From the NCBI RefSeq assembly GCF_003515065.1, contig NZ_QXGH01000009.1, forward strand, positions 248,001 to 312,000: a stretch of 64,000 nt of DNA, given 5' to 3'. The notes beneath the pieces were generated by a model that worked only from the letters and a program-made list of their open reading frames with translations, was not told the origin of the DNA and did no database searches. Source of the stretch: Nocardioides immobilis. Lineage in GTDB: Bacteria > Actinomycetota > Actinomycetes > Propionibacteriales > Nocardioidaceae. This document shows positions 8,127-17,967 of the stretch, piece after piece (within the stretch, counting starts at the first letter, position 1; each line of letters begins with the position of its first letter). Both the position numbers and the translations under genes were made by a program.

Positions 8127-9338
8127 TCATCCTGACGCCACTGCTTCCCCTGCGTCGACCTCTGCGGCCAGCGCCGGCGCGAGGTCACCCCGGGGCGCGA
8201 CGACCACGTCGTCGAGCCCCAGCCAGCCCGCGAGTTGCCACAGCTCGGCCGCCAGCTCGGCCGCGGTCCCGGGTGGTGCGGCCGGTTCGGCGTACGCCCC
8301 CTTCACGAGCAGCACGCCCGTCGCGCGGTCGGCCTTGAGGTCGACCCGCGCGACGACCCGGTCCCCGAGGAGGAACGGCAGCACGTAGTAGCCGTGCACA
8401 CGCTTCGCGGCCGGGGTGTAGATCTCGATCCGGTAGTGGAAGTCGAAGAGCGCCTCGCTGCGGTCGCGCTCCCACACCACCGGGTCGAACGGGCTCAGCA
8501 ACGCACGGGCCCCGACCCGGCGGGGCAGCCGCGCGTCGCGGTGGAGGTACGCCGGGCGGCGCCAGCCTTCGACGCTCACCCGCTCGAGCTCGCCCGCGGC
8601 CACCAGCTCCTCGGCCGCGGCCCGGGCGGGGGCGACCTTGATCCGGTAGTAGTCGGCCAGGCAGTTGGCGCTGGCGACGCCGTGGGAGCGGGCGGCCCGC
8701 CGTACCAGCTCGAGGACCGCCTCGTCCTCCGTCAGTGCCGGCGCGGCCAGCACCTCCGGTGGCAGCACGCGCTCGGGCAGGTCGTAGCGCACCTCGAACT
8801 GGCCGTTGCGGCCGGCGATGGCGAGCTCGCCGGTCATGTAGAGCAGGTCGAGCGCCTTGCGCGCCGCCGACCAGTTCCAGCCCCAGTTGCCCTTCACGCG
8901 CGGGGTGCCGTCGTCGAGGTCGCGGGCGGTGAGCGGCCCGCGGCTCTCGACCTCCTTGAGCACCTGCTGGCGGAGCATCGGCTCGATGCCCGGCCACCAC
9001 TTGAACTCGCGGTCGGCGTAGTGGGCCATCCGGAACCGCATCACCGGCCAGCGCTCGACCGGCATGAAGGCCTGCACGTGAGCCCAGTACTCCACGACCC
9101 GTCGTGGCCGCCCCTCGGACGCCCGCCGCAGCAGGTCGACGTCGTACGGCCCCATCCGCGAGTAGAGCGGCATGTAGTGGGCGCGCTGCAGCACGTTGAC
9201 CGAGTCGACCTGGAGGACGCCCGTGCGCGCCAGCGTGCGCTGGAAGGTGCGCATCGTCGGCACCTCGTGCCGCTTGTCGGCGAACCCCTGCGCGGCGAGC
9301 GCGATCCGGCGGGCCTGCGCGAGGGAGAGCGACTGCAC
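8127..9338 (-). CDS. Winged-helix DNA glycosylase, YcaQ/HTH_42 family
   Basis: A 403-residue HTH_42 (DUF1006) family protein. The N-terminal part contains QVD (Q43 and D45) in LQVDSVNVLQRAHYMPLYSRMG, the Q-x-D catalytic signature of the YcaQ branch of crosslink-repair glycosylases, as opposed to Q-x-Q of the AlkZ branch. The family removes alkylated bases and unhooks interstrand crosslinks. GTG 9338 is chosen because a TAGGGT box stands exactly seven bases before it; in-frame GTG codons at 9347 and 9368 are alternatives. The 22-bp repeat array lies just upstream. The molybdopterin gene follows after four bases. Confidence 0.82.
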   Translation of the reverse strand: MQSLSLAQARRIALAAQGFADKRHEVPTMRTFQRTLARTGVLQVDSVNVLQRAHYMPLYSRMGPYDVDLLRRASEGRPRRVVEYWAHVQAFMPVERWPVMRFRMAHYADREFKWWPGIEPMLRQQVLKEVESRGPLTARDLDDGTPRVKGNWGWNWSAARKALDLLYMTGELAIAGRNGQFEVRYDLPERVLPPEVLAAPALTEDEAVLELVRRAARSHGVASANCLADYYRIKVAPARAAAEELVAAGELERVSVEGWRRPAYLHRDARLPRRVGARALLSPFDPVVWERDRSEALFDFHYRIEIYTPAAKRVHGYYVLPFLLGDRVVARVDLKADRATGVLLVKGAYAEPAAPPGTAAELAAELWQLAGWLGLDDVVVAPRGDLAPALAAEVDAGEAVASG

Positions 9339-9345
9339 GACGCTC

Positions 9346-9351
9346 ACCCTA
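9346..9351 (-). promoter_or_regulatory. -10 box of a leaderless promoter (YcaQ-like gene)
   Basis: TAGGGT seven bases before GTG 9338, predicting that transcription starts at the start codon. The -35 region would fall at about 9369-9375, where the repeat array begins. Confidence 0.55.
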
Positions 9352-9373
9352 GGCAGCGCCGCCGACACCCCCG

Positions 9374-9522
9374 CGAAGTGTCAGTGCTGGTCGCTCGAAG
9401 TGTCACTCCTGGTCGCGCGAAGTGTCAGTGCTGGTCGCTCGAAGTTTCAGTGTTCGACGGAACAACCTCGACACTTCGTGCAGCCAAGATCGACACCTCG
9501 AGGAGCCAACCTTGACACTTCG
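9374..9522. repeat. Array of seven 22-bp units, four direct then three inverted
   Basis: Direct units occupy 9374-9395, 9396-9417, 9418-9439 and 9440-9461, each beginning CGAAGTGTC (fourth CGAAGTTTC) and continuing AGTGCTGGTCGCT or a variant. Inverted units occupy 9457-9478, 9479-9500 and 9501-9522, each ending in CGACACTTCG, CGACACCTCG or TGACACTTCG. Spacing is exactly 22 bases throughout, and the two halves overlap by five bases at the centre. The array fills the gap between the response-regulator stop (9526) and the promoter of the YcaQ-like gene. There are no unique spacers, so it is not a CRISPR array. A transcript would fold into a long imperfect hairpin; binding sites for a protein are equally possible. 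Confidence 0.9.
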
Positions 9523-9525
9523 CGG

Positions 9526-10188
9526 CTACTCGAGCTCGACGAGCTTCTCCCGTACGGCGTACATGACCGCCTCCATGCGCGAGTGCAGCTGCAGCTTCTC
9601 CAGCATGTTGCGCACGTGGTTCTTGACCGTGTTCTCGCTGATCGCCAGGCGGTGCGCGACGTCGCGGTTGCTGAGGCCCTTGGCGACCAGGCGGAGCACG
9701 TCGAGCTCGCGCTCGGTCAGCTTCAGTGCCGGTCCCGTCGACCGGTCCGGGCGCGACATCGTCTTGAACTCGTCGATGAGCTTGGCCGCCATCGACGGGC
9801 TGATCAGCGACTGGCCCTCGGCCACGACGCGGATGCCCTGGGCGACCTCCTCGATCGAGGAGTCCTTGAGCAGGTAGCCCGAGGCGCCGTTCTTGACGGC
9901 CTCGTAGAGGTCGGCCTCCTCGTCGGAGACCGTGAGCATGACGATCTTCGTGGTCGGCGACGCCGCCTTGATCGCCACGCACGCCTCGATGCCGGACTGC
10001 TTCGGCATCCGGACGTCGAGGAGCACCACGTCGGGTGCGGTGCTCACCGCGAGCGCGGTGCCCTCGCTGCCGTCGCTCGCCTCGCCGACGACCTCGATGC
10101 CCGACTCGACGCCGAGCAACATGGTCAGGCCACGACGGAACAGCTCATGGTCGTCGACCACGAGAACGCGTACTGGCTCGTCTCCCAC
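9526..10188 (-). CDS. NarL/LuxR-type response regulator (orphan)
   Basis: A 220-residue two-domain response regulator. The receiver domain has acidic residues D12/D13, phospho-acceptor D58 in LLDVRMP, and K108 in SGYLLKD. The C-terminal LuxR helix-turn-helix is about residues 150-212 (LTERELDVLRLVAKGLSNRDVA, then ISENTVKNHVRNML). No histidine kinase is adjacent. The same kind of orphan regulator sits beside the hpf gene in Streptomyces (SCO3008 next to SCO3009, from memory), so this is a conserved arrangement rather than a recent gain. It starts at GTG 10188, 72 bases downstream of hpf and in the same direction. Targets are unknown. Confidence 0.92.
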   Translation of the reverse strand: MGDEPVRVLVVDDHELFRRGLTMLLGVESGIEVVGEASDGSEGTALAVSTAPDVVLLDVRMPKQSGIEACVAIKAASPTTKIVMLTVSDEEADLYEAVKNGASGYLLKDSSIEEVAQGIRVVAEGQSLISPSMAAKLIDEFKTMSRPDRSTGPALKLTERELDVLRLVAKGLSNRDVAHRLAISENTVKNHVRNMLEKLQLHSRMEAVMYAVREKLVELE

Positions 10189-10260
10189 CCGAGCATCATG
10201 GCACGCACCGGCTCCGAAAGGCCCGCGCCCCCGGCCCCGTGAGCCTCTGCGGGGTATCCG

Positions 10261-10893
10261 CTAGGACCCGAGGTCGAGCGAGATCACGCCGTAGTCGTAG
10301 CCCTTGCGCCGGTAGACGACCGCCGGCCGCTCGCTCTCCTTGTCGACGTACAGGTAGAAGTCGTGGCCCACGAGCTCCATCTCGTAGAGCGCCTGGTCGA
10401 GCGTCATCGGGCTCGCAGGGTGGGTCTTCTCCCGCACGACCAGCGGGCCGTCGCCGGTCACCGCGATCGGTCCCACCTGGCGCTCCTCGACGGTGTCGAT
10501 CGTCTCCACGGTCGCGCTCTCCGACGTCAGGCCGGCCACCGGCAGACCGGCGAGGGCCTGACCGACCGACACCGGTGCCCGGCGTCCGCGGTGGACGCGG
10601 CGGCGGTCCGCCGCTCGCCGCATCTGGGCGGCCATCTTGTCCAGCGCGAGGTCCAGCGCGGCCATCTTGTCGTCGGCGGCTGCCTCGGCGCGGATCACCG
10701 GGCCCTTGGAGAACGCCGTGAGCTCGACGTGGACGGCATGGTCGTGCTGGCGCGGATTGGGTTCGGAGTCGACCTCGACGTGGACCCGGATGATCCGATG
10801 ATCGTGCTTCTCCAACCTCGCCAGCTTTTCGGCTGCGTGTCCGCGAAAGCGGTCCGAGATCTCGCAGTGCCGTCCGGTGACCACGACGTCCAT
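10261..10893 (-). CDS. hpf: Ribosome hibernation promoting factor, long form
   Basis: A 210-residue long-form HPF. The N-terminal S30AE domain (residues 1 to about 100, MDVVVTGRHCEISDRFRGHA onward) binds the ribosome decoding centre. A linker follows, then the C-terminal dimerisation domain (about 150-205, VGHDFYLYVDKESERPAVVYRRKGYDYGVI) that joins two 70S particles into 100S dimers in stationary or stressed cells. The start is ATG 10893 with GGAGGT six bases upstream. It is the counterpart of Rv3241c in the mycobacterial order. The 409-base region upstream has no convincing gene and may hold stress-responsive promoters. Confidence 0.95.
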   Translation of the reverse strand: MDVVVTGRHCEISDRFRGHAAEKLARLEKHDHRIIRVHVEVDSEPNPRQHDHAVHVELTAFSKGPVIRAEAAADDKMAALDLALDKMAAQMRRAADRRRVHRGRRAPVSVGQALAGLPVAGLTSESATVETIDTVEERQVGPIAVTGDGPLVVREKTHPASPMTLDQALYEMELVGHDFYLYVDKESERPAVVYRRKGYDYGVISLDLGS

Positions 10894-11302
10894 CAGATAC
10901 CTCCAAATGGTTGGTGATGGGACATGTATTCAGCTGTTCCGCGCCCTGGGCGCGGACGATCAAGGCGCGGAGAAGCGCGCAGGGTCCAAGGAGTCCGCCC
11001 GGCCGACCTGGTTTTCGTCCCCACACCCGCCTGCTGGGGCGTTGCGGCTTGGTGCCACTGCGACCCTCTCCCGCGTTCGGCCACATCTGGTGGCCGGCGA
11101 GGGGCAGGACTTACGACTAAGCCGCACCGTGATCGTCGACGCGTGCGTCGACTTACGTGGACCGTTTCGCCTGCGACTGGCCTCGGCTTGTCGTGGGGCG
11201 CCCGGAGTGACCCGCGGCGTCCCGACGACGCAACCACGGACCCGGGCGGACTCCATGATGAGACGTTAGTCGGTCATCGAAGGGCTTGAAAGGGTTCAGC
11301 GA
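10894..11302 (-). other. 409-base gene-free region upstream of hpf
   Basis: No convincing gene lies between comF and hpf. Three hairpin-forming elements are visible: CCGCGC/GCGCGG arms at 10939-10955, CGGCCAC/GTGGCCG arms at 11078-11096 with a five-base loop, and GTCGACGC/GCGTCGAC arms at 11135-11152. A TAACGT box (+ strand 11263-11268) precedes an ATG at 11256 by six bases, but the 98-codon frame from there has poor third-position GC. The region is less GC-rich than its surroundings. A long structured leader or several promoters for hpf is the likeliest content. Confidence 0.5.
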
Positions 11303-12073
11303 TTATTCCAACCCTTGGTCCCTCGGGCGGTGGCGTCGGACGGTCGCCGCGACGGCGGCGACCCCGAGGACGACGATTCCGGCGGCTTCGAGCGCGCGCT
11401 GCGCCTCGCGCGCGGTGGCACCGGTCGTGATCACGTCGTCGCAGATCAGGACGTGGGCACGACTGCCGGAGTGGCGTCGTACGGCGCGCGCGGGGCTGGC
11501 CATCGACCCCGCGAGGTTCGCGCGCCGTCCCTCGGCGTCGAGCCCGGCCTGGTCGGCCACCCCGGGGCGGGTGCGCAGCAGTCGGCCGACGGTGACCTGC
11601 CGGTCGGCGGCCGCACCGAGGGTCCGCGCGGCGCGGCGGGTCATGGCCAGGGTCGGGTCGTGGCCGCGGGCGCGGACAGCGGAAGGCCGCGACGGTACCG
11701 GGACGAGGAGCAGCGGCGCGGCACTGCCGACCCCGCCCGACTCCGTCGCGGCGAGCACGGAGGTGGCCAGCAGGTCGCCGAGCGGTCCGGTCAGGCCCAG
11801 CAGGCGGTGCTCCTTGTGCCCGACGACCATCGACCGGAGGGTCGCGTCGTAGGGGCCGGTGGCGAAGGGCGGTGCCAACCCGACCGGAGCCGGGGTCGGC
11901 CACGCCAGCGTGGCGGACCTCGGCAGCCCGCCGCGGCAGACCGCGCAGAGGACCCGGCCGGGCTCGGCGCAGCCGACGCAGGCCGAGCCGAGCAGCAGGT
12001 CCGCGCCCGCGTCGAGGAGCGTGCTCACCAGGATCACCTCGACGATCCGACCAGACCGGCGTACGGCGGACAA
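11303..12073 (-). CDS. comF: ComF family phosphoribosyltransferase-like protein
   Basis: A 256-residue ComF-family protein. A Cys-rich N-terminal motif CVGCAEPGRVLCAVC (about 32-46) probably binds zinc. The PRTase domain ends with the PRPP-binding loop LICDDVITTGATARE (about 206-220). ComF proteins take part in DNA uptake in competent bacteria; in actinobacteria without a visible uptake system the role is uncertain. GTG 12073 is used, but a later in-frame GTG at 12037 cannot be excluded. The gene lies 24 bases behind lpqB, as Rv3242c does in mycobacteria. Confidence 0.9.
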   Translation of the reverse strand: MSAVRRSGRIVEVILVSTLLDAGADLLLGSACVGCAEPGRVLCAVCRGGLPRSATLAWPTPAPVGLAPPFATGPYDATLRSMVVGHKEHRLLGLTGPLGDLLATSVLAATESGGVGSAAPLLLVPVPSRPSAVRARGHDPTLAMTRRAARTLGAAADRQVTVGRLLRTRPGVADQAGLDAEGRRANLAGSMASPARAVRRHSGSRAHVLICDDVITTGATAREAQRALEAAGIVVLGVAAVAATVRRHRPRDQGLE

Positions 12074-12097
12074 CCGACGCCTCGCGGCCTGTGGAGT

Positions 12098-13843
12098 TCA
12101 GCCCGCGTAGTCGACGTCGAGGACCCGGGTCGCGTCGAGCCGCTCGCCGCAGGCACTCAGGTTCGCGCAGGTGCGGATGTCGATGATCGCCTCACGCGTC
12201 ACGGCGTACACCGGCGTCTCCGGATAGGGCTCGCCGGCGAGCCCGAGAACCTTCCCGGCCACCATCGTCGAGAGGGTGTCCACCCCGACGGTCGCGCCGT
12301 CGACGGCGAAGGTCTCGACCTCGAACAGCTCTCCCGCGGGCGAGAGCACCGAGATCTGTGCGGCTGCGGTCCACGCGAGGTCGATGGGGTGCCGGCCGGG
12401 GAGCGTCCGGATGACCGAGGAGTCGACAACCCGGTCGACCTGTCCGTCGAGGCCGAGCACGACCCGGGCGGTGACGATCCGGTCGCCGCCGGGCCGATTG
12501 ACGAGGGCGACCAGCCGGGTGCCGTCGCGGGAGACGAGGATCCGTCGGGCGTCGGTGTGGCTCACTCCGGGCACGCGCACCGGGCGGACGCCGACCCCGT
12601 CGTCCGAGACCAGCACCCGCGCGCCCTCCGGCCCGCGCTCGAGGATCCACAGCCGCCCGGACGCGTCCCAGGAGGGCTGGGCGACGTCGGTCCCGTCGGG
12701 AACGAGCGTCCGGACCGCCGATCTGCGGCCGGGAGACCGGAGCCGCGCGACGACGACTCGCCGTCGGTTCGCGCTGACGGCAGCCACCCGGTCGCCGACG
12801 GGCGCCACTGCGACGGAGTCGAACCGGTTGCGCTTGCGGCCGAGCGGGCCGTCCACGACCCGGAGGTCGTCGACCGAGCCGGACACGACCCGGCCCCGCC
12901 GCAGGCCGTAGAGGACGCCTGCGGAGCCGGTAGCCGCGGGGTCGTACGCCGCGGCAGACCCCACGTCGTACTCGGTCGCCGCCCCGGGTGGCTCGACCTC
13001 CTCACCGCCGATCGTCACCCGCAGCGCCTTGATCGACGGCTCCTGGGCGAGCGTGGCGGCGAGCTGGGCCAAGATGAGCTCGGCCGAGGCGGCCGACGTC
13101 CGTGGCGCGTTGCCCTGGAGGTCGAGCGTGGCGATGCCGTCGATGACCGGCACGGAGAGCCCGACGCTGAGACCGGCCGGGATGAACGTCCGTACGACGC
13201 CGTGCAGCCGGGACGGCGGACCGGCGAGGAGGGCACCCGCCAGGTTGGTCGCGAACGTCTCCCCCACCGGCACGAACACCGGCTCGGGCACCAGCACCTG
13301 GGCCGCCGGGTCGAAGTAGTAGAGCGAGGCCTGTTGGTAGCGCTCGTCGAACCAGGTCGAGCGCACGACGAGAGCGTCCATCGGGTCGAGGATCCGGAAC
13401 TCGCCGTCCTCGATGGTCAGCTGGTAGCGCAGCGTGCTGCGACCCGGCGGCAGGGCCCCACGCCAGCTCCCGGAGTCGTCGAGCAGCGTCGCGTCCCGCA
13501 TCCGGATGGTGACCGAGCTGCCGTCCTCGCGCGGCGGCGCGAGCTCCCCGTAGATCACGGTCGCGTCCGGGCTCCACTCCTCGGCCGCGTCGTCGGTGAG
13601 GTACTCCTTCGCGACGCTGGTCGCGATCGGCCAGCCCATCATCGCGTCGAGGAACCCGTTGACGATCTCGAGCCGGGAGTCGCCCGGCTGGGGCGGCCGC
13701 GGGTCGAACGACGACACCTGGTCCTCGTTGCGCTCGCCGGCGACCTCGGCCTCGACGACGGGCCCCTCGCTCGGGAGCCCGACGCAGCCGGTGAGGAGGG
13801 TCGCCAGGACGAGCGCGAGCGCCAGCGGCCGAGCCCCGTTCAT
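12098..13843 (-). CDS. lpqB: Lipoprotein LpqB (MtrAB accessory)
   Basis: A 581-residue lipoprotein. The signal peptide ends in the lipobox LLTGC with lipidated C20. A GerMN-like region follows in the middle (SLYYFDPAAQVLVPEPVFVPVG and the ALLAGPPSRL segment), then a C-terminal beta-propeller-like region. In mycobacteria and Streptomyces LpqB interacts with the extracellular part of MtrB and modulates MtrA phosphorylation. ATG 13843 overlaps the mtrB stop (ATGA), so lpqB is translationally coupled to mtrB. Length and position match the family. Confidence 0.93.
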   Translation of the reverse strand: MNGARPLALALVLATLLTGCVGLPSEGPVVEAEVAGERNEDQVSSFDPRPPQPGDSRLEIVNGFLDAMMGWPIATSVAKEYLTDDAAEEWSPDATVIYGELAPPREDGSSVTIRMRDATLLDDSGSWRGALPPGRSTLRYQLTIEDGEFRILDPMDALVVRSTWFDERYQQASLYYFDPAAQVLVPEPVFVPVGETFATNLAGALLAGPPSRLHGVVRTFIPAGLSVGLSVPVIDGIATLDLQGNAPRTSAASAELILAQLAATLAQEPSIKALRVTIGGEEVEPPGAATEYDVGSAAAYDPAATGSAGVLYGLRRGRVVSGSVDDLRVVDGPLGRKRNRFDSVAVAPVGDRVAAVSANRRRVVVARLRSPGRRSAVRTLVPDGTDVAQPSWDASGRLWILERGPEGARVLVSDDGVGVRPVRVPGVSHTDARRILVSRDGTRLVALVNRPGGDRIVTARVVLGLDGQVDRVVDSSVIRTLPGRHPIDLAWTAAAQISVLSPAGELFEVETFAVDGATVGVDTLSTMVAGKVLGLAGEPYPETPVYAVTREAIIDIRTCANLSACGERLDATRVLDVDYAG

Positions 13844-15522
13844 GACGGCACTCCCCGGCTGGGCTCCCGGCCCGGGTTCGGCGCCGGAGTGTCGTCGTCC
13901 GGTCCGGCGTCCGCGTCGGCCTCGTCGACCGGCGCGAGCGGCAACGGGCTGTGGCGCAGGGCGGTGCCGGCGATCCGCGGCAGGGTGAGCCGGAACTGGG
14001 CACCGTCCCCAGGGCGGCCCCACGCCTGGAGCCAGCCGCCGTGGAGGTGGGCGTCCTCGAGGGAGATCGCGAGGCCGAGACCGGTGCCGCCACTGCTGCG
14101 CGCGCGGGCCGGGTCGGAGCGCCAGAACCGGTTGAAGACCATCGCGGACTCCCCCGGCGCCAGCCCGACCCCGCGGTCGCGGACCGTCACCGCAGCGGCG
14201 TGCTCGTCAGCAGCCATCCGTACGACGATCGGCCGGTCCAGGTCGTCGGGGAAGGCGTGGTCGATCGCATTGGTGACGAGGTTGCGCAGGATCCGCTCCA
14301 CGCGGCGTGGGTCGACCTGGGCCCGCACCGGCTGGGCGGGCTGCTCGACGACGACGAGGACGCCGCGCTGGTCGGCGAGCGGCCGGGCGGCGTCGACCAC
14401 GCGGTGGGCGATGTCGAGGAGGTTGATGTCCTCGACGTCGAGGAGCGCCGCACCGGCGTCGAACCGGCTGATCTCGAGGAGGTCGACCAGGAGCGTCTCG
14501 AAGCGGTCGAGCTCGGCCTGCAGGAGCTCGGCGGCGCGCGCCGTCGCGGGGTCGAAGTCGCGGCGGGCATCGTGCAGCACGTCACCGGCCATCCGCACGG
14601 TGGTCAGCGGCGTGCGGAGCTCGTGCGACACGTCGGAGACGAACCGTCGCTGCACCCAGCTCAGCTCCTCGAGCTGCCGGATCTGGCGCTGGAGGTTGGA
14701 CGCCATCTGGTTGAACGAGTGGGCGAGCCGGGCGAGGTCGTCCTCGCCGGTGACGCGGAGCCGCTCCTGCAGCCGCCCGGCCGCGAGCCGCTCCGCCACC
14801 CGGCGGGCCATCCGCACCGGCGTCACCACCTGCCGGGTCACCAGCCAGGTGATGCCGGCGACCAGCACGAGCAACAGCCCGGCAGCGGTGAGCAGCGCCC
14901 GGGTGACCAGGTCGAGCGTCTCCTCCTCCTCGGTCAGCGGGAAGAGGAAGTAGATCGTGTAGGTCTGGCCGTCGGCCGGAAGCTGCACCTGCGAGCCCAC
15001 GACGACGCCCGGCTCGGACACGGTGCTGCCGTCCGGGAGCGTGCGCACGATCTCGGTGTAGGTCCACGCCGTCGACCGGTTGGCGTCCTCGAAGTGCGCC
15101 TGCAGCCGCCGCGGCACGCTGGACACGGCGAGCCCGGTCGTGCGGTAGGCACCACCGTCCGACAGCCTGGTCTCACTGTCCGCCGGGCCGCCGAGCACGA
15201 CGCCGTAGCCGCGGCTCTCCCCCTCCAGGATGATCGGGTCGATCAGGTCGGCCCGCTGGACGCTCGCGTTGTCCTCGGCGCCCGAGGCCGCCGAGAGCCG
15301 GTCGCGGGCGGCCGCCACCTCGGCCTCGACCTCTCCGACCACGACGTCCACCCGGTGCCGGAGCAGGCCGTCGCGGGTCTGCTGGAGCAGGAACCACCCG
15401 ACCGCGCTGATCACGATCGCCGACATCACCAGGGTGCTGACGACCACCCGGGCCTGGATCGAGCGCCGCCAGAAGGTGAGCGCCCTTCGGAGCCCGAGGG
15501 GAACCGTGATCCTCAGGGCCAC
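13840..15522 (-). CDS. mtrB: Sensor histidine kinase MtrB
   Basis: A 560-residue membrane kinase. Transmembrane segments are at about 25-46 and 198-220, with an extracellular sensor loop between them and a HAMP domain after the second (VTPVRMARRVAERLAAGRL). The phospho-acceptor is H300 in VSDVSHELRTPLT. The ATPase domain has NLVTNAIDHA (N box), DRGVGL and GTGLGLAI. The C-terminal tail is acidic. MtrB with MtrA coordinates cell-wall metabolism and division in actinobacteria. GTG 15522 has GGAGG five bases upstream, 25 bases after mtrA. It shares an operon with mtrA and lpqB. Confidence 0.95.
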   Translation of the reverse strand: MALRITVPLGLRRALTFWRRSIQARVVVSTLVMSAIVISAVGWFLLQQTRDGLLRHRVDVVVGEVEAEVAAARDRLSAASGAEDNASVQRADLIDPIILEGESRGYGVVLGGPADSETRLSDGGAYRTTGLAVSSVPRRLQAHFEDANRSTAWTYTEIVRTLPDGSTVSEPGVVVGSQVQLPADGQTYTIYFLFPLTEEEETLDLVTRALLTAAGLLLVLVAGITWLVTRQVVTPVRMARRVAERLAAGRLQERLRVTGEDDLARLAHSFNQMASNLQRQIRQLEELSWVQRRFVSDVSHELRTPLTTVRMAGDVLHDARRDFDPATARAAELLQAELDRFETLLVDLLEISRFDAGAALLDVEDINLLDIAHRVVDAARPLADQRGVLVVVEQPAQPVRAQVDPRRVERILRNLVTNAIDHAFPDDLDRPIVVRMAADEHAAAVTVRDRGVGLAPGESAMVFNRFWRSDPARARSSGGTGLGLAISLEDAHLHGGWLQAWGRPGDGAQFRLTLPRIAGTALRHSPLPLAPVDEADADAGPDDDTPAPNPGREPSRGVPS

Positions 15523-15547
15523 TACGCCTCCACGAGGAAGAACATGC

Positions 15548-16252
15548 CTAGCTGCCGGCCTTGTAGCCGACGCCGCGGACGGTCAGGACGATCTCGGGGT
15601 GCTCGGGGTCGTGCTCGACCTTGGAGCGCAGGCGCTGGACGTGCACGTTGACCAACCGGGTGTCGGCGGCGTGGTGGTAGCCCCACACTTCCTCCAGCAG
15701 CACCTGGCGGGTGAAGACCTGCCACGGCCGGCGTGCCAGGCACAGCAGCAGGTCGAACTCCAGCGGCGTCAGCGGGATCTCGTCCCCGTCGCGGGTGACG
15801 CTGTGTCCCGCAACATCGATGGTGAGGTCCTTGAGGGTGAGCGTCTCGGACGCCACGTTGTCGGTGCGGCGTACCCGCGCCCGGATCCGGGCGATGAGCT
15901 CCTTCGGCTTGAACGGCTTGACGACGTAGTCGTCGGCACCGGACTCGAGCCCGACGACGACGTCGACGGTGTCGCCCTTGGCGGTGAGCATGACGATCGG
16001 TACGCCGGACTCGGCGCGGATCTCCTTGCAGACGTCGATGCCGTCGCGGCCGGGCAGCATCAGGTCCAGCAGCACCACGTCGGGCCGGTAGTCGCGGAAG
16101 GCCGCGAGGGCCGCGTCTCCGCGGCCGCAGACCTGGCTGTCGAACCCTTCCTGGCGCAGCACGATGCCCAGCATCTCTGCGAGCGGGGCGTCGTCGTCGA
16201 CGACGAGAACGCGACCCTTCGTCGCGTACGACGACGCACCGATCTGACTCAT
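15548..16252 (-). CDS. mtrA: Response regulator MtrA
   Basis: A 234-residue OmpR/PhoB-family regulator. The receiver domain has D19-D21, phospho-acceptor D63 in LLDLMLPGRDG, and K112-type Lys in VVKPF. The winged-helix output domain (about 135-234) has LTPLEFDLLLCLARRPWQVF and the VHVQRLRSKVEHDPEHP recognition region. It is a global regulator of cell-wall hydrolases and replication or division genes in actinobacteria. ATG 16252 is chosen because TACGAT stands six bases before it, making the transcript leaderless. Unlike in M. tuberculosis no tmk gene separates it from the adenosylhomocysteinase gene. Confidence 0.96.
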   Translation of the reverse strand: MSQIGASSYATKGRVLVVDDDAPLAEMLGIVLRQEGFDSQVCGRGDAALAAFRDYRPDVVLLDLMLPGRDGIDVCKEIRAESGVPIVMLTAKGDTVDVVVGLESGADDYVVKPFKPKELIARIRARVRRTDNVASETLTLKDLTIDVAGHSVTRDGDEIPLTPLEFDLLLCLARRPWQVFTRQVLLEEVWGYHHAADTRLVNVHVQRLRSKVEHDPEHPEIVLTVRGVGYKAGS

Positions 16253-16258
16253 GGGCTC

Positions 16259-16264
16259 ATCGTA
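16259..16264 (-). promoter_or_regulatory. -10 box of a leaderless mtrA promoter
   Basis: TACGAT six bases before ATG 16252. It lies 17 bases downstream of the ahcY terminator hairpin, so mtrAB-lpqB is probably a separate transcription unit. Confidence 0.55.
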
Positions 16265-16281
16265 GGCGGCAGGACGCGCGA

Positions 16282-16311
16282 AGCCCCGCACCCGGTGAGG
16301 GGTGCGGGGCT
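16282..16311 (-). terminator. Strong hairpin terminator after ahcY
   Basis: Perfect 12-bp arms AGCCCCGCACCC and GGGTGCGGGGCT around a six-base loop, 77 bases past the ahcY stop. There is no U-tract, which is usual for actinobacterial terminators. Confidence 0.8.
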
Positions 16312-16387
16312 CCGACGCAACCGCAAGCCGCCAAGCAGCCTGTCGTGGTATCTACGTCAACCGCGTGCGCGGCTCGCGCAATCCGAC

Positions 16388-17839
<1,452 letters not shown>

Positions 17840-17929
17840 GAAAGTTCTTCCTCGATGACGTCCGGAGGCGGTCTCTGCGGCGCATCTGCGCTTCGTCGGG
17901 ATCTCCCGCACAGGACGCCGCCCACCCTA
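17840..17929 (-). promoter_or_regulatory. ahcY promoter and leader with two small hairpins
   Basis: A TAGGGT -10 box lies at 17924-17929, giving a leader of roughly 78 bases. The leader contains two hairpins with the same loop, CGGG-AGAT-CCCG and GCGC-AGAT-GCGC, five bases apart. I could not match the consensus of the SAH riboswitch, so any regulatory role is unproven. Confidence 0.45.
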
Positions 17930-17967
17930 CAAGCGGTGTGTGACGCCCGGGGAATCCTTGGTCGAAC

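Noticed and set aside
9374..9522. Repeat array as a CRISPR
   Set aside because: Units abut without unique spacers and reverse orientation halfway; no cas gene is present.
10960..11256. A 98-codon reverse frame upstream of hpf with a TAACGT box six bases before its ATG
   Set aside because: Third-position GC is far lower than in true genes here and the Arg/Cys-rich product resembles nothing I know. The box may instead belong to an hpf promoter.
11315..14953. Very long forward frame opposite comF, lpqB and mtrB
   Set aside because: Composition is low-complexity Arg/Gly/Asp and the reverse-strand genes carry full family motifs.
17840..17967. SAH riboswitch upstream of ahcY
   Set aside because: The conserved core sequences of that riboswitch could not be located; only two small hairpins are visible.
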